Assembly: GCA_029010575.1 (NCBI GenBank) | Contig: JAQXKS010000040.1 | Span: 1 to 61,490 of the forward strand | DNA length: 61,490 bases | Reading direction: 5' to 3' | DNA from: Bacteroidales bacterium | GTDB lineage: Bacteria > Bacteroidota > Bacteroidia > Bacteroidales > UBA932 | The notes under the pieces: generated by a model | Databases searched by the model: none | What the model was told of the DNA's origin: nothing | What the model saw: only the letters and a program-made list of their open reading frames with translations | Program-made: the position numbers and the translations under genes | In this document: piece after piece, positions 25,802-34,594 of the stretch | Position numbering within the stretch: position 1 is the first letter of the stretch | Layout of the letters: the number at the start of each line of letters is the position of its first letter

Positions 25802-25942
25802 CTAATTAAATTACAGTATTTTCTATTTTAGAATTCGTATAAGAATATACATAAACAACAATGAAATCTGATTTTAACTTATTAAGAGTTAAATAAATAT
25901 ATAGTTATATAGTTCCATCGAAAATAATTTACGATTGGATAT

Positions 25943-25986
25943 AAAAAAAGAGGGTAACCCAATTGCGAAAGCAGAGGGTTACCCTC
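25943..25986 (-). terminator. Terminator of lipoprotein paralogue 3
   Basis: On the minus strand GAGGGTAACCC and GGGTTACCCTC form an 11-bp stem around a 15-base loop, followed by seven T. It sits 20 bases after the stop of the gene ending at 26007. Confidence 0.92.
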
Positions 25987-26006
25987 AAAATATAGAAACA
26001 CAAAAA

Positions 26007-27341
26007 TTACTTTTCTATAGCTTTGATTCCTGAAAGATTCTTGATGTTGAGGGGTTTGAAGTTTTCGCCCATCTGGAAGAATTCTCTGGTTCTGTAAGCT
26101 GCAGGAGCATCGTTCTTCTTGGTGTAGGTGAATTTTCCTGCGGGATGGAATACTTCAGTAACGCTTTCATCTGAGAAATCGTAGAATGAAATCTGATCAC
26201 CGTATGCATAGATTGCGAATGAAGTTACAGTGAAAGTGCTCTGGTCGCTGAGTGTTCCGGTATAAGGTGTACCTTCACCATTAGCCATTGAGTATGCACC
26301 ATATTCTCCTGTTACGAAGTAGTAATCGTTATGTCCATCGCAGTAGCAATATGCAAGCCAAGTAGGAGCATATCCTTCCTGAGCGTCAGCTACCTGAACT
26401 CCGGTTAAAGGAAGAAGTTCGTTGTTTTCACCAAGAACTGCAATAGCTGGAAGTGATTCTCCGAAAAGTTCATCAAGGTTAGAAATACCGTAGATGAGAG
26501 CTGCATCCTGACCTTCGAAAGCTACGATTTCTACCTCTCTGGTTACAGGGGTATCCAGAATTTCGCTTTCAACATATTTCTCTCCGATATACCATCTGAG
26601 GGTCTTTTCGAATGTGAAGGTGTATGAACCAAGCCATTCCTTGATTTCATCTGAGGGACCTGCCCAAGCTTCAGTGGTGAAACCTTCTTTGAGGAGGTCG
26701 CTGATAGCTTCTTTGTTGCTGTCAAAACCTACAACCAATGCATAGTATTTGGTTGAGTGTGCAAGGCCGGCAATTTCAATAGACTGTTCACCCTGATAAA
26801 GCTGCCACTGTCCTGCTGTTACATTAGATACGATAGTGCTGAGGATATCTTCTTCAGAGATCTGGTTGTAAGTCTCATCATCGATATAAACACATGCATA
26901 ACTGTCATCGCTATCGGGGGTTACTGTTACCACTGCTGAGCTGCTGGTGATGTCGCTAACCTTGATAGTAGCTGTGAATGAACCTTTCTGTGCAGGGATG
27001 GTGAACTGAGCGAAGTCAGAATCTGTCTTGCCGGCAGCGGTAGCCTTTACAGCGAATGTGTGGGCAACGTTGGTAGCAACACTGATGGTAGCTTCATTGG
27101 TGGTAGCTTCGCCTTTGAATTCGCCGGCTTCAGCTGCATCAACGATGTAAGCATAGCGTTCAGCACCGCTTACAGCATCCCATGTGAGGGTAACTGATTC
27201 AGGAGTAATATCCTTTACTGAGATGTTCTTGGGAGTAGCAAGCTTGTCTCCCTGAGGTTTGTCTTCTTCTTTCTTGTTACAAGAAGAAACTACGGTTGTG
27301 AGGGCGAGAGCTCCCACGATTGCAAAAATTACTTTTTTCAT
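26007..27341 (-). CDS. Surface lipoprotein with fibronectin-like domain (paralogue 3)
   Basis: 444-residue lipoprotein with lipobox LTTVVSSC and an acidic/lysine stretch right after the Cys (NKKEEDK), which resembles a Bacteroidota lipoprotein surface-export signal. Domains follow the order of paralogue 2: fibronectin-like (ITPESVTLTWDAVSGAERYA, about 40-115), second beta domain (ITSSSAVVTVTPDSDDSYA), and C-terminal domain (WLGSYTFTFEKTLRWYIGEK, IYGISNLDELFGESLPAIAV, GYAPTWLAY). It is first in position of the three tandem minus-strand genes and has its own promoter region and terminator. Role unknown; glycan or protein binding is possible but unsupported. Confidence 0.82.
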   Translation of the reverse strand: MKKVIFAIVGALALTTVVSSCNKKEEDKPQGDKLATPKNISVKDITPESVTLTWDAVSGAERYAYIVDAAEAGEFKGEATTNEATISVATNVAHTFAVKATAAGKTDSDFAQFTIPAQKGSFTATIKVSDITSSSAVVTVTPDSDDSYACVYIDDETYNQISEEDILSTIVSNVTAGQWQLYQGEQSIEIAGLAHSTKYYALVVGFDSNKEAISDLLKEGFTTEAWAGPSDEIKEWLGSYTFTFEKTLRWYIGEKYVESEILDTPVTREVEIVAFEGQDAALIYGISNLDELFGESLPAIAVLGENNELLPLTGVQVADAQEGYAPTWLAYCYCDGHNDYYFVTGEYGAYSMANGEGTPYTGTLSDQSTFTVTSFAIYAYGDQISFYDFSDESVTEVFHPAGKFTYTKKNDAPAAYRTREFFQMGENFKPLNIKNLSGIKAIEK

Positions 27342-27372
27342 AAAATAAATAGTTAAAACGATGTTCGGATTG

Positions 27373-27380
27373 CAAATTTA
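27373..27380 (-). promoter_or_regulatory. Possible -7 box of lipoprotein paralogue 3
   Basis: Reads TAAATTTG on the minus strand, 32 bases before the ATG at 27341. A second match, TATCTTTG, lies at 27396-27403. The choice between them is open. Confidence 0.35.
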
Positions 27381-27398
27381 TTCAAAAATTTTGCCAAA
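27378..27398 (-). repeat. Upstream element shared by lipoprotein paralogues 2 and 3 (copy 2)
   Basis: Minus strand reads TTTGGCAAAATTTTTGAATAA, matching 20 of 21 bases of the element at 25781-25801. Confidence 0.6.
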
Positions 27399-27433
27399 GA
27401 TACTATCTTTCTCTATAATTCAAAAAAAACAAT

Positions 27434-27441
27434 TACCTTTG
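27434..27441 (+). promoter_or_regulatory. -7 box of ettA
   Basis: TACCTTTG, 19 bases before the ATG at 27461, giving an expected leader of about 12 bases. No -33 TTTG at proper spacing. Confidence 0.4.
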
Positions 27442-27460
27442 AAACTCAATTTTTGAATGT

Positions 27461-29137
27461 ATGGCAGACGAAAAGATTATTTTTTCAATGAATGGTGTCG
27501 GTAAGACTCTACCGCACAACAACAAGATTATACTCAAGGATATCTACCTGTCGTTTTTTTACGGCGCGAAAATCGGTATCATAGGTCTTAACGGATCCGG
27601 AAAGTCCACTCTGATGAAGATTATCGCAGGGGTGGAAAAGTCGTACAAGGGGGAAGTGGTCTGGGCGCCAGGCTACTCTGTGGGTTACCTTGAACAGGAA
27701 CCTCAGATGGATCCCGACAAGAGAGTCATTGATGTTGTCAGAGAGGGGGTCAAGGATGTGATGGATCTGCTCGCTGAATATGAGGAGGTAAATAATAAGT
27801 TCATGGAGCCCATGAGTGACGAAGAGATGAATGAACTTATAGTGCGCCAGGGTGAATTGACAGAAAAGATAGACCATTGTCAGGGATGGGAGATTGATTC
27901 CAAACTCGAGAGGGCCATGGATGCCCTGCAATGTCCCCCCTCAGATGCACTTGTTGCAAATCTGAGCGGAGGGGAACGCCGTCGTGTGGCACTTTGCCGC
28001 CTTCTGCTCCAGCAGCCCGATGTACTTCTGCTCGACGAACCGACCAACCATCTTGATACTGAAAGTATTCTTTGGCTCGAAGAACACCTTAGAAAATATA
28101 AGGGAACCGTCATTGCTGTCACCCATGACAGATATTTCCTTGACAATGTGGCAGGGTGGATCTTGGAACTTGACAGGGGAGAGGGTATTCCATGGAAAGG
28201 CAACTACTCTTCTTGGCTTGACCAGAAGAGCAAAAGGCTGGAGATGGAGGAGAAGCAGGAGAGCAAGCGCCGCAAGACTCTTGAGAGGGAGCTTGAGTGG
28301 GTAAGAATGGCTCCCAAGGCCCGTCAGGCCAAGTCGAAAGCCCGTCTTGGAGCGTACGAAAAGCTTGCCGGTGCAGATGCACGCGAGAAAGAGGCCGCTC
28401 TCGAGCTCTATATTCCCAATGGTCCAAGGCTCGGTAACAGAGTCATCGAGTTCAATAATGTATCCAAATCGTATGGAGATAAGCTTCTCTTTGAGAATCT
28501 TAACTTTGTCCTGCCTCCGGCAGGTATTGTAGGTGTGATTGGACCTAACGGTGCCGGTAAGACCACCCTTTTCAGACTCATAATGGGACTTGAAAAACCC
28601 GATACGGGAACCATTTCGGTAGGGGAGACGGTGAAACTTGCCTATGTCGACCAGCAGCATAAGAGCATCGATCCTGACAAGACAGTCTTTGAAACTATCT
28701 CGGATGGACTTGATTTCATAAAGCTGGGCAAGAGAGATGTTAATGCGCGTGCTTACGTCTCCCGTTTCAACTTTTCAGGAGCCGACCAGGAAAAGTTATG
28801 CGGCATTCTTTCTGGTGGTGAGAGAAATAGGTTGCATCTGGCGTTGACACTCAAGGATGAGGGCAACGTGCTACTTTTGGACGAACCTACCAATGATGTG
28901 GATGTAAATACCATACGCGCCCTGGAGGAGGGACTTGAAAACTTTGCAGGATGTGCTGTCGTAATCTCTCACGATAGATGGTTCCTCGACAGGATTGCAA
29001 CTCATATTCTGGCTTTCGAAGGCGATTCGCAGGTCTATTTCTTTGAAGGAACTTACAGTGAGTACGAAGAGAACCGAAAGCGCCGTCTGGGTAATGAAGA
29101 GCCAAAGAGGTTCAAATACAAGAAACTGATGGAATAA
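27461..29137 (+). CDS. ettA: Energy-dependent translational throttle protein EttA (ABC-F)
   Basis: Cytosolic ABC-F ATPase that binds the ribosomal E site and gates entry into the elongation cycle according to ADP/ATP level. 558 residues, close to the E. coli protein (555). Two ATPase modules are visible: Walker A GLNGSGKST and GPNGAGKTT, signatures LSGGERRRVAL and LSGGERNRLHL, Walker B VLLLDEPTNHLD and VLLLDEPTNDVD. No membrane segment. The EttA-type arm lies between Walker A and the signature of domain 1 (about 90-140), and the charged linker (about 240-310, KRRKTLERELEWVRMAP) matches the P-site tRNA-interacting motif region. Followed by prfA, another translation gene, 26 bases downstream. 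Confidence 0.95.
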   Translation: MADEKIIFSMNGVGKTLPHNNKIILKDIYLSFFYGAKIGIIGLNGSGKSTLMKIIAGVEKSYKGEVVWAPGYSVGYLEQEPQMDPDKRVIDVVREGVKDVMDLLAEYEEVNNKFMEPMSDEEMNELIVRQGELTEKIDHCQGWEIDSKLERAMDALQCPPSDALVANLSGGERRRVALCRLLLQQPDVLLLDEPTNHLDTESILWLEEHLRKYKGTVIAVTHDRYFLDNVAGWILELDRGEGIPWKGNYSSWLDQKSKRLEMEEKQESKRRKTLERELEWVRMAPKARQAKSKARLGAYEKLAGADAREKEAALELYIPNGPRLGNRVIEFNNVSKSYGDKLLFENLNFVLPPAGIVGVIGPNGAGKTTLFRLIMGLEKPDTGTISVGETVKLAYVDQQHKSIDPDKTVFETISDGLDFIKLGKRDVNARAYVSRFNFSGADQEKLCGILSGGERNRLHLALTLKDEGNVLLLDEPTNDVDVNTIRALEEGLENFAGCAVVISHDRWFLDRIATHILAFEGDSQVYFFEGTYSEYEENRKRRLGNEEPKRFKYKKLME

Positions 29138-29163
29138 TATTAAAATAACGCAATATATATATA

Positions 29164-30258
29164 ATGAATAGGAACGACTATCCTCTGGTGGAGAAGCTGG
29201 AGGAGCTCAAAAAGAAATATGCCACACTCTCTGACATGCTCTCTTCTTCAGAGGCGATGGCTGATATGAAGAAGTATATCCAGCTCAACCGCGAGTATAA
29301 GGAGCTTGAGCCTATAGTTGCGGCAGCGGATAAGTATATCAAAATTATTACTGATTTTGAAGCAGCGAAGGAAATCCTTTCTGTCGAGAAGGATGAGGAT
29401 CTGAGGGAGCTTGCAAAGGAAGAGGTGGCTACTCTCGAATCCATGATTCCGCAGATGGAGGAGGAGATCAAGCTGCTCCTTATCCCCAAAGATCCACAGG
29501 ATGAAAAGAATGCGATGGTGGAAATTCGCGGCGGTACAGGTGGTGACGAAGCTGCTATCTTTGCCGGAGACCTTTTCAGGATGTATGCCAAATTCTGCGA
29601 AAGGAAGGGATGGAAGCTTGAAATCAGCAGCCAGAGCGAGGGCGCTTCAGGTGGTTACAAGGAGATTATCTTCAAGGTCAGCGGACAGGGTGTTTATGGT
29701 ATCCTCAAATACGAGAGCGGTGTTCATCGCGTGCAGCGCGTGCCGCAGACTGAAACTCAAGGACGTGTGCATACATCGGCATCTTCAGTGGTAGTACTTC
29801 CGGAGGCTGATGAATTTGACGTTGAACTGAACATGAATGATATTCGCAAGGATACATTCTGTTCTTCCGGTCCTGGCGGACAGTCTGTCAATACGACCTA
29901 TTCGGCTATCCGTCTTACTCACATTCCTACCGGACTTGTGGTCCAGTGTCAGGATGAGAAGTCGCAGCTCAAGAACTTTGACAAGGCTCTTGCCGAATTA
30001 AGAACCCGTCTTTATAATCTGGAATATGAGAAATATCTCAACGAAATTTCCTCCAAGAGAAAGACTATGGTCTCTACCGGTGACCGTTCTGCAAAGATCA
30101 GGACCTACAATTATCCCCAGTCCCGTGTGACGGATCACCGCATTAACTACACGATGTATAATCTTCCGGTATTTATGGATGGTGACATTCAGGAGGTTCT
30201 CGACCAGCTTCAGATTGCTGAAAATGCTGAGCGTCTCAAAGCTGCTGCAGGTGAATAG
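29164..30258 (+). CDS. prfA: Peptide chain release factor 1
   Basis: Class I release factor reading UAA and UAG, 364 residues. The catalytic GGQ lies in CSSGPGGQSVNTTYSAIRL. The codon-recognition tripeptide region reads VPQTETQGRVHTSA, where many RF1 have PAT; the RF2-type SPF is absent, which identifies RF1. RGGTGGDEA in domain 1/2 is also typical. Several genes in this window end in TGA, so RF2 must be encoded elsewhere. No frameshift or internal stop is seen. Confidence 0.97.
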   Translation: MNRNDYPLVEKLEELKKKYATLSDMLSSSEAMADMKKYIQLNREYKELEPIVAAADKYIKIITDFEAAKEILSVEKDEDLRELAKEEVATLESMIPQMEEEIKLLLIPKDPQDEKNAMVEIRGGTGGDEAAIFAGDLFRMYAKFCERKGWKLEISSQSEGASGGYKEIIFKVSGQGVYGILKYESGVHRVQRVPQTETQGRVHTSASSVVVLPEADEFDVELNMNDIRKDTFCSSGPGGQSVNTTYSAIRLTHIPTGLVVQCQDEKSQLKNFDKALAELRTRLYNLEYEKYLNEISSKRKTMVSTGDRSAKIRTYNYPQSRVTDHRINYTMYNLPVFMDGDIQEVLDQLQIAENAERLKAAAGE

Positions 30259-30288
30259 TTATGTTGTATCTATAAAAGTCTTACAGTT

Positions 30289-30675
30289 ATGAAGAAAATT
30301 TCAGTTTTGATGGCTCTGAGTCTTGCAATTTTTTGCGTATCGTCTTGTCTTACAGGTGGTAAGAAAGATGAACCTAAATTTGACGAGACTTTTCTCTACG
30401 GAAAATGGCAGTCAGGATCTCTTTTCTACTCTTATGCGTCGAACCATACGGGCAAGACATGGGATGAGGCTGATGACGTTACTGAGGATGAGGCTATGAG
30501 TTTTGAATGGAGTCTTGTAAATGCCGAATTTACCCATATCTATGTTACTGAGATCAGTGCATCCGGAACCAAGGCTTCAGTTCCCAAGGTCTATACTGTC
30601 ACCACTCTTACACCGGACACCCTTGTCTATGAGGATGACTTCGGTAAGGTCTTCTCTTTCTCAAAGGTAAAATAA
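30289..30675 (+). CDS. Lipocalin-like lipoprotein
   Basis: 128-residue lipoprotein: signal and lipobox ending CVSSC, then a single small beta-barrel-like domain of the lipocalin-like type common in Bacteroidota. Telling features are the opening FLYGKWQSGSLF, the central FEWSLVNAEFTHIYV and the closing LTPDTLVYEDDFGKVFSF, an order of strands seen in that family. It lies 30 bases after prfA and 15 bases before the AsmA-family gene. Ligand and role unknown. Confidence 0.65.
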   Translation: MKKISVLMALSLAIFCVSSCLTGGKKDEPKFDETFLYGKWQSGSLFYSYASNHTGKTWDEADDVTEDEAMSFEWSLVNAEFTHIYVTEISASGTKASVPKVYTVTTLTPDTLVYEDDFGKVFSFSKVK

Positions 30676-30690
30676 TCGGGATGAAGGCTT

Positions 30691-33654
30691 ATGAAGAAGT
30701 GGGTCAAGGTAACTCTTGCCATTGCCGGATCTCTCCTCATTATAGTGGTTCTGGCATTGGTCGTTGTATGTACTGTCATCTTCACTCCTGAATATATCAC
30801 TCCGATAGTTAAGGGTCAGCTTGACAAGAATCTTCCCTTCAAGGTGGATTTTTCAAGGGCTGACCTTGTTTTTTTCAGGAGCTTTCCCAATTTTTCTGTT
30901 AGGATCAGTGATATTCGTGTAGGGGGAACTGATCTCCAGGATTGTTCAGTCGGACTCTCCGAGGTATTTGTCGATATAGATTTAATGGCGTTTCTCAGAA
31001 GGAATGAAATAGTTCTGGAGGAACTGAGTATTTCTGACGGCAAGGTGGATGTCGATGCCCTTCTTGCACTGAATAGTGAAGGAGAGGATGAGGTTAATGA
31101 TGTGGATGAAGAGGTGGCGGAGGAATTGAAGAATGAAGTGGATGAAGAGAAAGAAGAGCTGGCAACAGATTCAGGAATTGGTGAACTGAAAGAGATGGTT
31201 CCATTTGATATAGTGGATATCAGGAAGGTCAAGGCTTCCAACCTCACTATATTGTACGGAGTGGATTCTTCAATGAGGGCTGAGCTTGAAGGTGTCTCTC
31301 TGGATCTTAAATTGAAGATGGAGGGGGAGGCTGTATGTGGTCTGATTGACTTTAAAAGCGAGTCGTCCCGAGTAGTTTTGGATAGCGTATTGTGGTATGA
31401 ATCTCTTCCTGTTGCCATCAGGGTTCCCTTCAGGTTTGCTTTTGACTGTATGGAACTGGGGCTGGACATGGCATCTATTTCCGCGGGTGAGTGTACTCTT
31501 AATGTTGGTGGCTCTGTCAAGGTGGATAATGCTTTACGGTTTGATACAGATCTCTCTGTATATGTTTCAGATTGCAATACCGCAGACGTGCGGGGAATTT
31601 TGCCTCCTTCGCTGTTACCCCTTTTTGATCAGTATTCACCGGAGGGCCTTTTGAATATGACTTTTGGCCTGAAAGGAGTCATGGAGCAGGAGATGCTTCC
31701 CTCTGTTGCATGTGAACTCTCTTATGATGGTAATCTCTGGAAGTCAGAACCGGTCTCTCTTACCATTAAAGCCGATTCGCCAGATCTTAATAAGATTAAT
31801 TATGATCTTTCTTTGTCTGCAGATCTTTCTCTTGCCAAGTTTAGAGAGTTTCTACCTGATAATATTTCCATTTCCGAAAGAAGCAGAATGAGTTGTGATA
31901 TCGCATCTTGCGGTTCGCTGGGCTCTTTGGAGCATTTTGATGCCGATGGCATCCGTGCCAAGGGAAGAGTCGCGCTCAGTGATTGCAAGGCTGTTTATTG
32001 TGATACTCTCTTTCTTGATACCAAGGCGCTCTCACTTGATTTTGATCTCAATGAGAGACTTGCTTTGTCTGTCAATTTTCCGGATCTGGATGTTACTATG
32101 GGCACAGGACTATATGCTGTTCTGACTGACGCGGAATTGGCTGTGGATATGGTTAATCCATTGTCCGAATCACCGGTCGACCTAAAGTGCAGGTTCTCTT
32201 TCGGTGGGGTGGATGCTCAGTATAACGATATCTCTGCCGCTGTTTACAGACCTGCCGGGGCCGTTGAATACATGGAACAGAGTTATGGATGTCCCACTAT
32301 AAAGTGCAAATATAATTCCAGCGAACTCTATTTTACTCCGGATAGCTCTATGGTGGTCGAGACGGGCAATATCTCTATAGGACTCGTTTCGCGCAGGGAT
32401 ACGAGTGCAACATCCCTTCTCTCCGAGTGGAATCCGAAGGTGCAGGTGGATTTTAAGGATGGGGATTTCATTTTATCCCAGCAGGGCCAAAGGTTGCAGA
32501 TTCCTGATATCCGCTTTACATATGATAATGACTCTCTCTATTTGGATGAGAGCAGAATAGTCATAGGCTGCTCTGATTTTGCGTTGAGAGGTTTGGTCAC
32601 TTCGATTTCTGATTTTATGGATAAAAAGGGGCTTCTTACTGCCGACCTCTCCTTCCTTTCCGATAATGCTGATGTCGATGAGCTGCTTGAGCTTGTGAGC
32701 GGTTTTGGTACAAATGATGGAGCTGATGAGGGAATAGGCAACGAAGCAGGCAATGGAGAAAATGAAGTGGCAGCTCAGATGGCAAGCGAAGAGACGAGTG
32801 AGGGAGGTGGTGATGTCAAAGAGGATGATTCTGAACCCTTTATCGTGCCGATGGGTGTCGATGTAAATTTACATACTGATATCAAAAGGGCTCACGCTTT
32901 AGGTCAGGATATAGAGAATGTACGTGGAAATATTACTGTGAAGGATGGTGTCGCAGTGATCCGTCAGCTGGGTTTTACTGCGGATGCCGCCAGGATGCAG
33001 ATGACAGCGATGTATAAGTCCCCTCGCAGAAACCACCTTTTCGTGGGTCTGGATTTTCATCTTATGGATATTCAAATAGATAAGCTGATAGATATGATTC
33101 CGGCAATTGATTCCGTCGTTCCGATGCTTAAATCTTTCTCAGGAGAGGCTGAGTTTCATCTGGCCCTTCAGACCAATCTGGATTCGAAGTACCGGCCAAA
33201 GAAGTCCACCATACTGGGCGCAGCCTCTATTGAAGGAAAAGACCTGGTAGTCCTCGATAGTGAAACTTTCGATACTATAGCCTCAATGCTTCTTTTCAGC
33301 AAAAAGACCGTCAATAAGATTGATTCGCTGGAGGTGGATGTCACAATATTCAGAGACGAAGTGGATATCTATCCTTTCCTTATAGGTATGGATAATTATC
33401 AGGTCATTCTCTCAGGTCGTCATAACCTGGATATGTCATTCAATTATCATATCGACTGCCTCTCACCCGTACGGCTCGGACTTGATGTCAAAGGCTCGTT
33501 GGATAATCTGAAGTTCGCTTTGACGCCTACAAAGTACAAGAACCTTTTCAAGCCTGAGCGCAGGAATGATATTCAGGAGAGGACTCTCAAACTTATGGAG
33601 ATGATTAATTCATCCCTGAAGGAGACTGTTGTGGAACAGGAGAGACCGGAATAG
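30691..33654 (+). CDS. AsmA-family membrane-anchored protein
   Basis: 987-residue protein with one N-terminal membrane anchor (VTLAIAGSLLIIVVLALVVV) and a long periplasmic region of the AsmA/YhdP/TamB type, repetitive beta-strand proteins implicated in lipid transport between membranes. The N-terminus (FFRSFPNFSVRISDIRVGG) and the C-terminus (VRLGLDVKGSLDNLKFALTPTKYKNLF) are typical of Bacteroidota AsmA-like proteins. Two acidic low-complexity linkers interrupt the fold, near residues 130-160 and 675-715. It ends two bases before the convergent metallopeptidase gene. Confidence 0.85.
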   Translation: MKKWVKVTLAIAGSLLIIVVLALVVVCTVIFTPEYITPIVKGQLDKNLPFKVDFSRADLVFFRSFPNFSVRISDIRVGGTDLQDCSVGLSEVFVDIDLMAFLRRNEIVLEELSISDGKVDVDALLALNSEGEDEVNDVDEEVAEELKNEVDEEKEELATDSGIGELKEMVPFDIVDIRKVKASNLTILYGVDSSMRAELEGVSLDLKLKMEGEAVCGLIDFKSESSRVVLDSVLWYESLPVAIRVPFRFAFDCMELGLDMASISAGECTLNVGGSVKVDNALRFDTDLSVYVSDCNTADVRGILPPSLLPLFDQYSPEGLLNMTFGLKGVMEQEMLPSVACELSYDGNLWKSEPVSLTIKADSPDLNKINYDLSLSADLSLAKFREFLPDNISISERSRMSCDIASCGSLGSLEHFDADGIRAKGRVALSDCKAVYCDTLFLDTKALSLDFDLNERLALSVNFPDLDVTMGTGLYAVLTDAELAVDMVNPLSESPVDLKCRFSFGGVDAQYNDISAAVYRPAGAVEYMEQSYGCPTIKCKYNSSELYFTPDSSMVVETGNISIGLVSRRDTSATSLLSEWNPKVQVDFKDGDFILSQQGQRLQIPDIRFTYDNDSLYLDESRIVIGCSDFALRGLVTSISDFMDKKGLLTADLSFLSDNADVDELLELVSGFGTNDGADEGIGNEAGNGENEVAAQMASEETSEGGGDVKEDDSEPFIVPMGVDVNLHTDIKRAHALGQDIENVRGNITVKDGVAVIRQLGFTADAARMQMTAMYKSPRRNHLFVGLDFHLMDIQIDKLIDMIPAIDSVVPMLKSFSGEAEFHLALQTNLDSKYRPKKSTILGAASIEGKDLVVLDSETFDTIASMLLFSKKTVNKIDSLEVDVTIFRDEVDIYPFLIGMDNYQVILSGRHNLDMSFNYHIDCLSPVRLGLDVKGSLDNLKFALTPTKYKNLFKPERRNDIQERTLKLMEMINSSLKETVVEQERPE

Positions 33655-33655
33655 A

Positions 33656-34330
33656 TCAGTCTCTTCTGGAGAATCCAAGATAATAGATTAGGGTAGCGAG
33701 GGCACTGAGTGCAGAAACCAGATAGGTCCTTGCTGCCCATTTTAATGTTATGGAGGCACCGTTCACCTCGGATGCGGAGAGGGTGTTTGATCTCTCGAGC
33801 CAGCTCAATGCCCTGCTGGATGCATTGTATTCAACAGGAAGTGTCACTAAACTGAAGATGAAAATCATTGCGAACATTGCAATACCCAGCCAATAGAGTC
33901 CGGGAATTACATTGATCAGCAGTATTCCTGCAATGATTACCAGCTGGGACAGCATTGATGAGACCTGAACTACAGGAACCAGCGCCGACCTGAGTTTCAA
34001 AGGCGCGTATCCTTGCGCGTGCTGGATGGCGTGTCCGCATTCGTGTGCGGCAACTGCTGCAGCTGAAACACTGTTATGGTTGTAGACCGATTCGGAGAGA
34101 TTCAGGGTCTTGTCTGCAGGATTGTAGTGGTCTGTGAGTCTTCCTCTGACGGAAACTACCCTGACATCACGTATGCCGTGATCCCTGAGCATCTTTTCCG
34201 CTATCTCTCTTCCGGTCATTCCTCCGGGTGAAAGCACTTTGGAGTATTTGTTGAACACTGCCTCTAGTTTTGCCTGAACTATAAATCCGGTAATTGCGAT
34301 AATGATGATAAGAAGAATTTCCAAGCTCAT
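33656..34330 (-). CDS. Neutral zinc metallopeptidase (YugP family)
   Basis: 224-residue membrane protein of the YugP-like zinc metallopeptidase family (PF04298). It begins with a membrane helix (EILLIIIIAITGFIV), then carries the metal-binding HECGH motif in AAVAAHECGHAIQHAQGY (near residue 100), with two helices (about 130-175) and a last hydrophobic segment near the C-terminus. The family's physiological substrate is unknown. The ATG at 34330 is chosen; a longer frame to 34375 would run into the tRNA terminator. Confidence 0.9.
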   Translation of the reverse strand: MSLEILLIIIIAITGFIVQAKLEAVFNKYSKVLSPGGMTGREIAEKMLRDHGIRDVRVVSVRGRLTDHYNPADKTLNLSESVYNHNSVSAAAVAAHECGHAIQHAQGYAPLKLRSALVPVVQVSSMLSQLVIIAGILLINVIPGLYWLGIAMFAMIFIFSLVTLPVEYNASSRALSWLERSNTLSASEVNGASITLKWAARTYLVSALSALATLIYYLGFSRRD

Positions 34331-34360
34331 AATAATTATTGTTTGTTTGCCACAGTCATG

Positions 34361-34389
34361 AAAAAACCGTACCATATATGGTGGTACGG
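34361..34389 (-). terminator. Terminator of the tRNA-Thr gene
   Basis: On the minus strand CCGTACC and GGTACGG form a 7-bp stem with a 9-base loop, followed by six T. It lies 28 bases beyond the tRNA 3' end and before the metallopeptidase ATG, so the tRNA is probably a single-gene transcript. Confidence 0.88.
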
Positions 34390-34416
34390 CTGCGTATCTG
34401 ACTATTTGTCAGCAAG

Positions 34417-34489
34417 AGCCTCATATGGGACTCGAACCCACGACCTGCTCATTACGAATGAGCTGCTCTACCAGCTGAGCTAACGAGGC
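34417..34489 (-). tRNA. tRNA-Thr (anticodon CGU)
   Basis: 73-base cloverleaf on the minus strand. The acceptor stem GCCTCGT pairs with ATGAGGC (one G-T pair) and the discriminator is T. The D arm is GCTC-AGCTGGTA-GAGC, the anticodon stem GCTCA/TGAGC holds loop TTCGTAA with anticodon CGT (reads ACG, Thr), and the T arm is GTGGG-TTCGAGT-CCCAT. CCA is not encoded. Confidence 0.97.
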
Positions 34490-34502
34490 TTGTTTGGAGT
34501 TG

Positions 34503-34510
34503 CAAAAATA
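34503..34510 (-). promoter_or_regulatory. -7 box of the tRNA-Thr gene
   Basis: Reads TATTTTTG on the minus strand; the start point would fall about 7 bases before the tRNA 5' end. No clear -33 box. Confidence 0.45.
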
Positions 34511-34541
34511 GAAAAACAAAACGATTCGCGAAATATTTTAC

Positions 34542-34549
34542 TATCTTTG
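34542..34549 (+). promoter_or_regulatory. -7 box of dnaN
   Basis: TATCTTTG, 45 bases before the ATG at 34595, expected leader near 39 bases. It diverges from the tRNA promoter in the same 105-base gap. Confidence 0.4.
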
Positions 34550-34594
34550 TAACAGTATTTGTAACAATAAAAGGAAAACAAAAATAGTTATTAT

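Noticed and set aside
25802-25942. AT-rich gap between lipoprotein paralogues 2 and 3 as a small gene or RNA
   Set aside because: No open frame, no stem worth naming beyond the flanking terminator, and only low-complexity AT sequence.
34331-34375. Longer N-terminus of the zinc metallopeptidase
   Set aside because: It would include part of the tRNA-Thr terminator; MSLEILLII from ATG 34330 is the natural membrane start.
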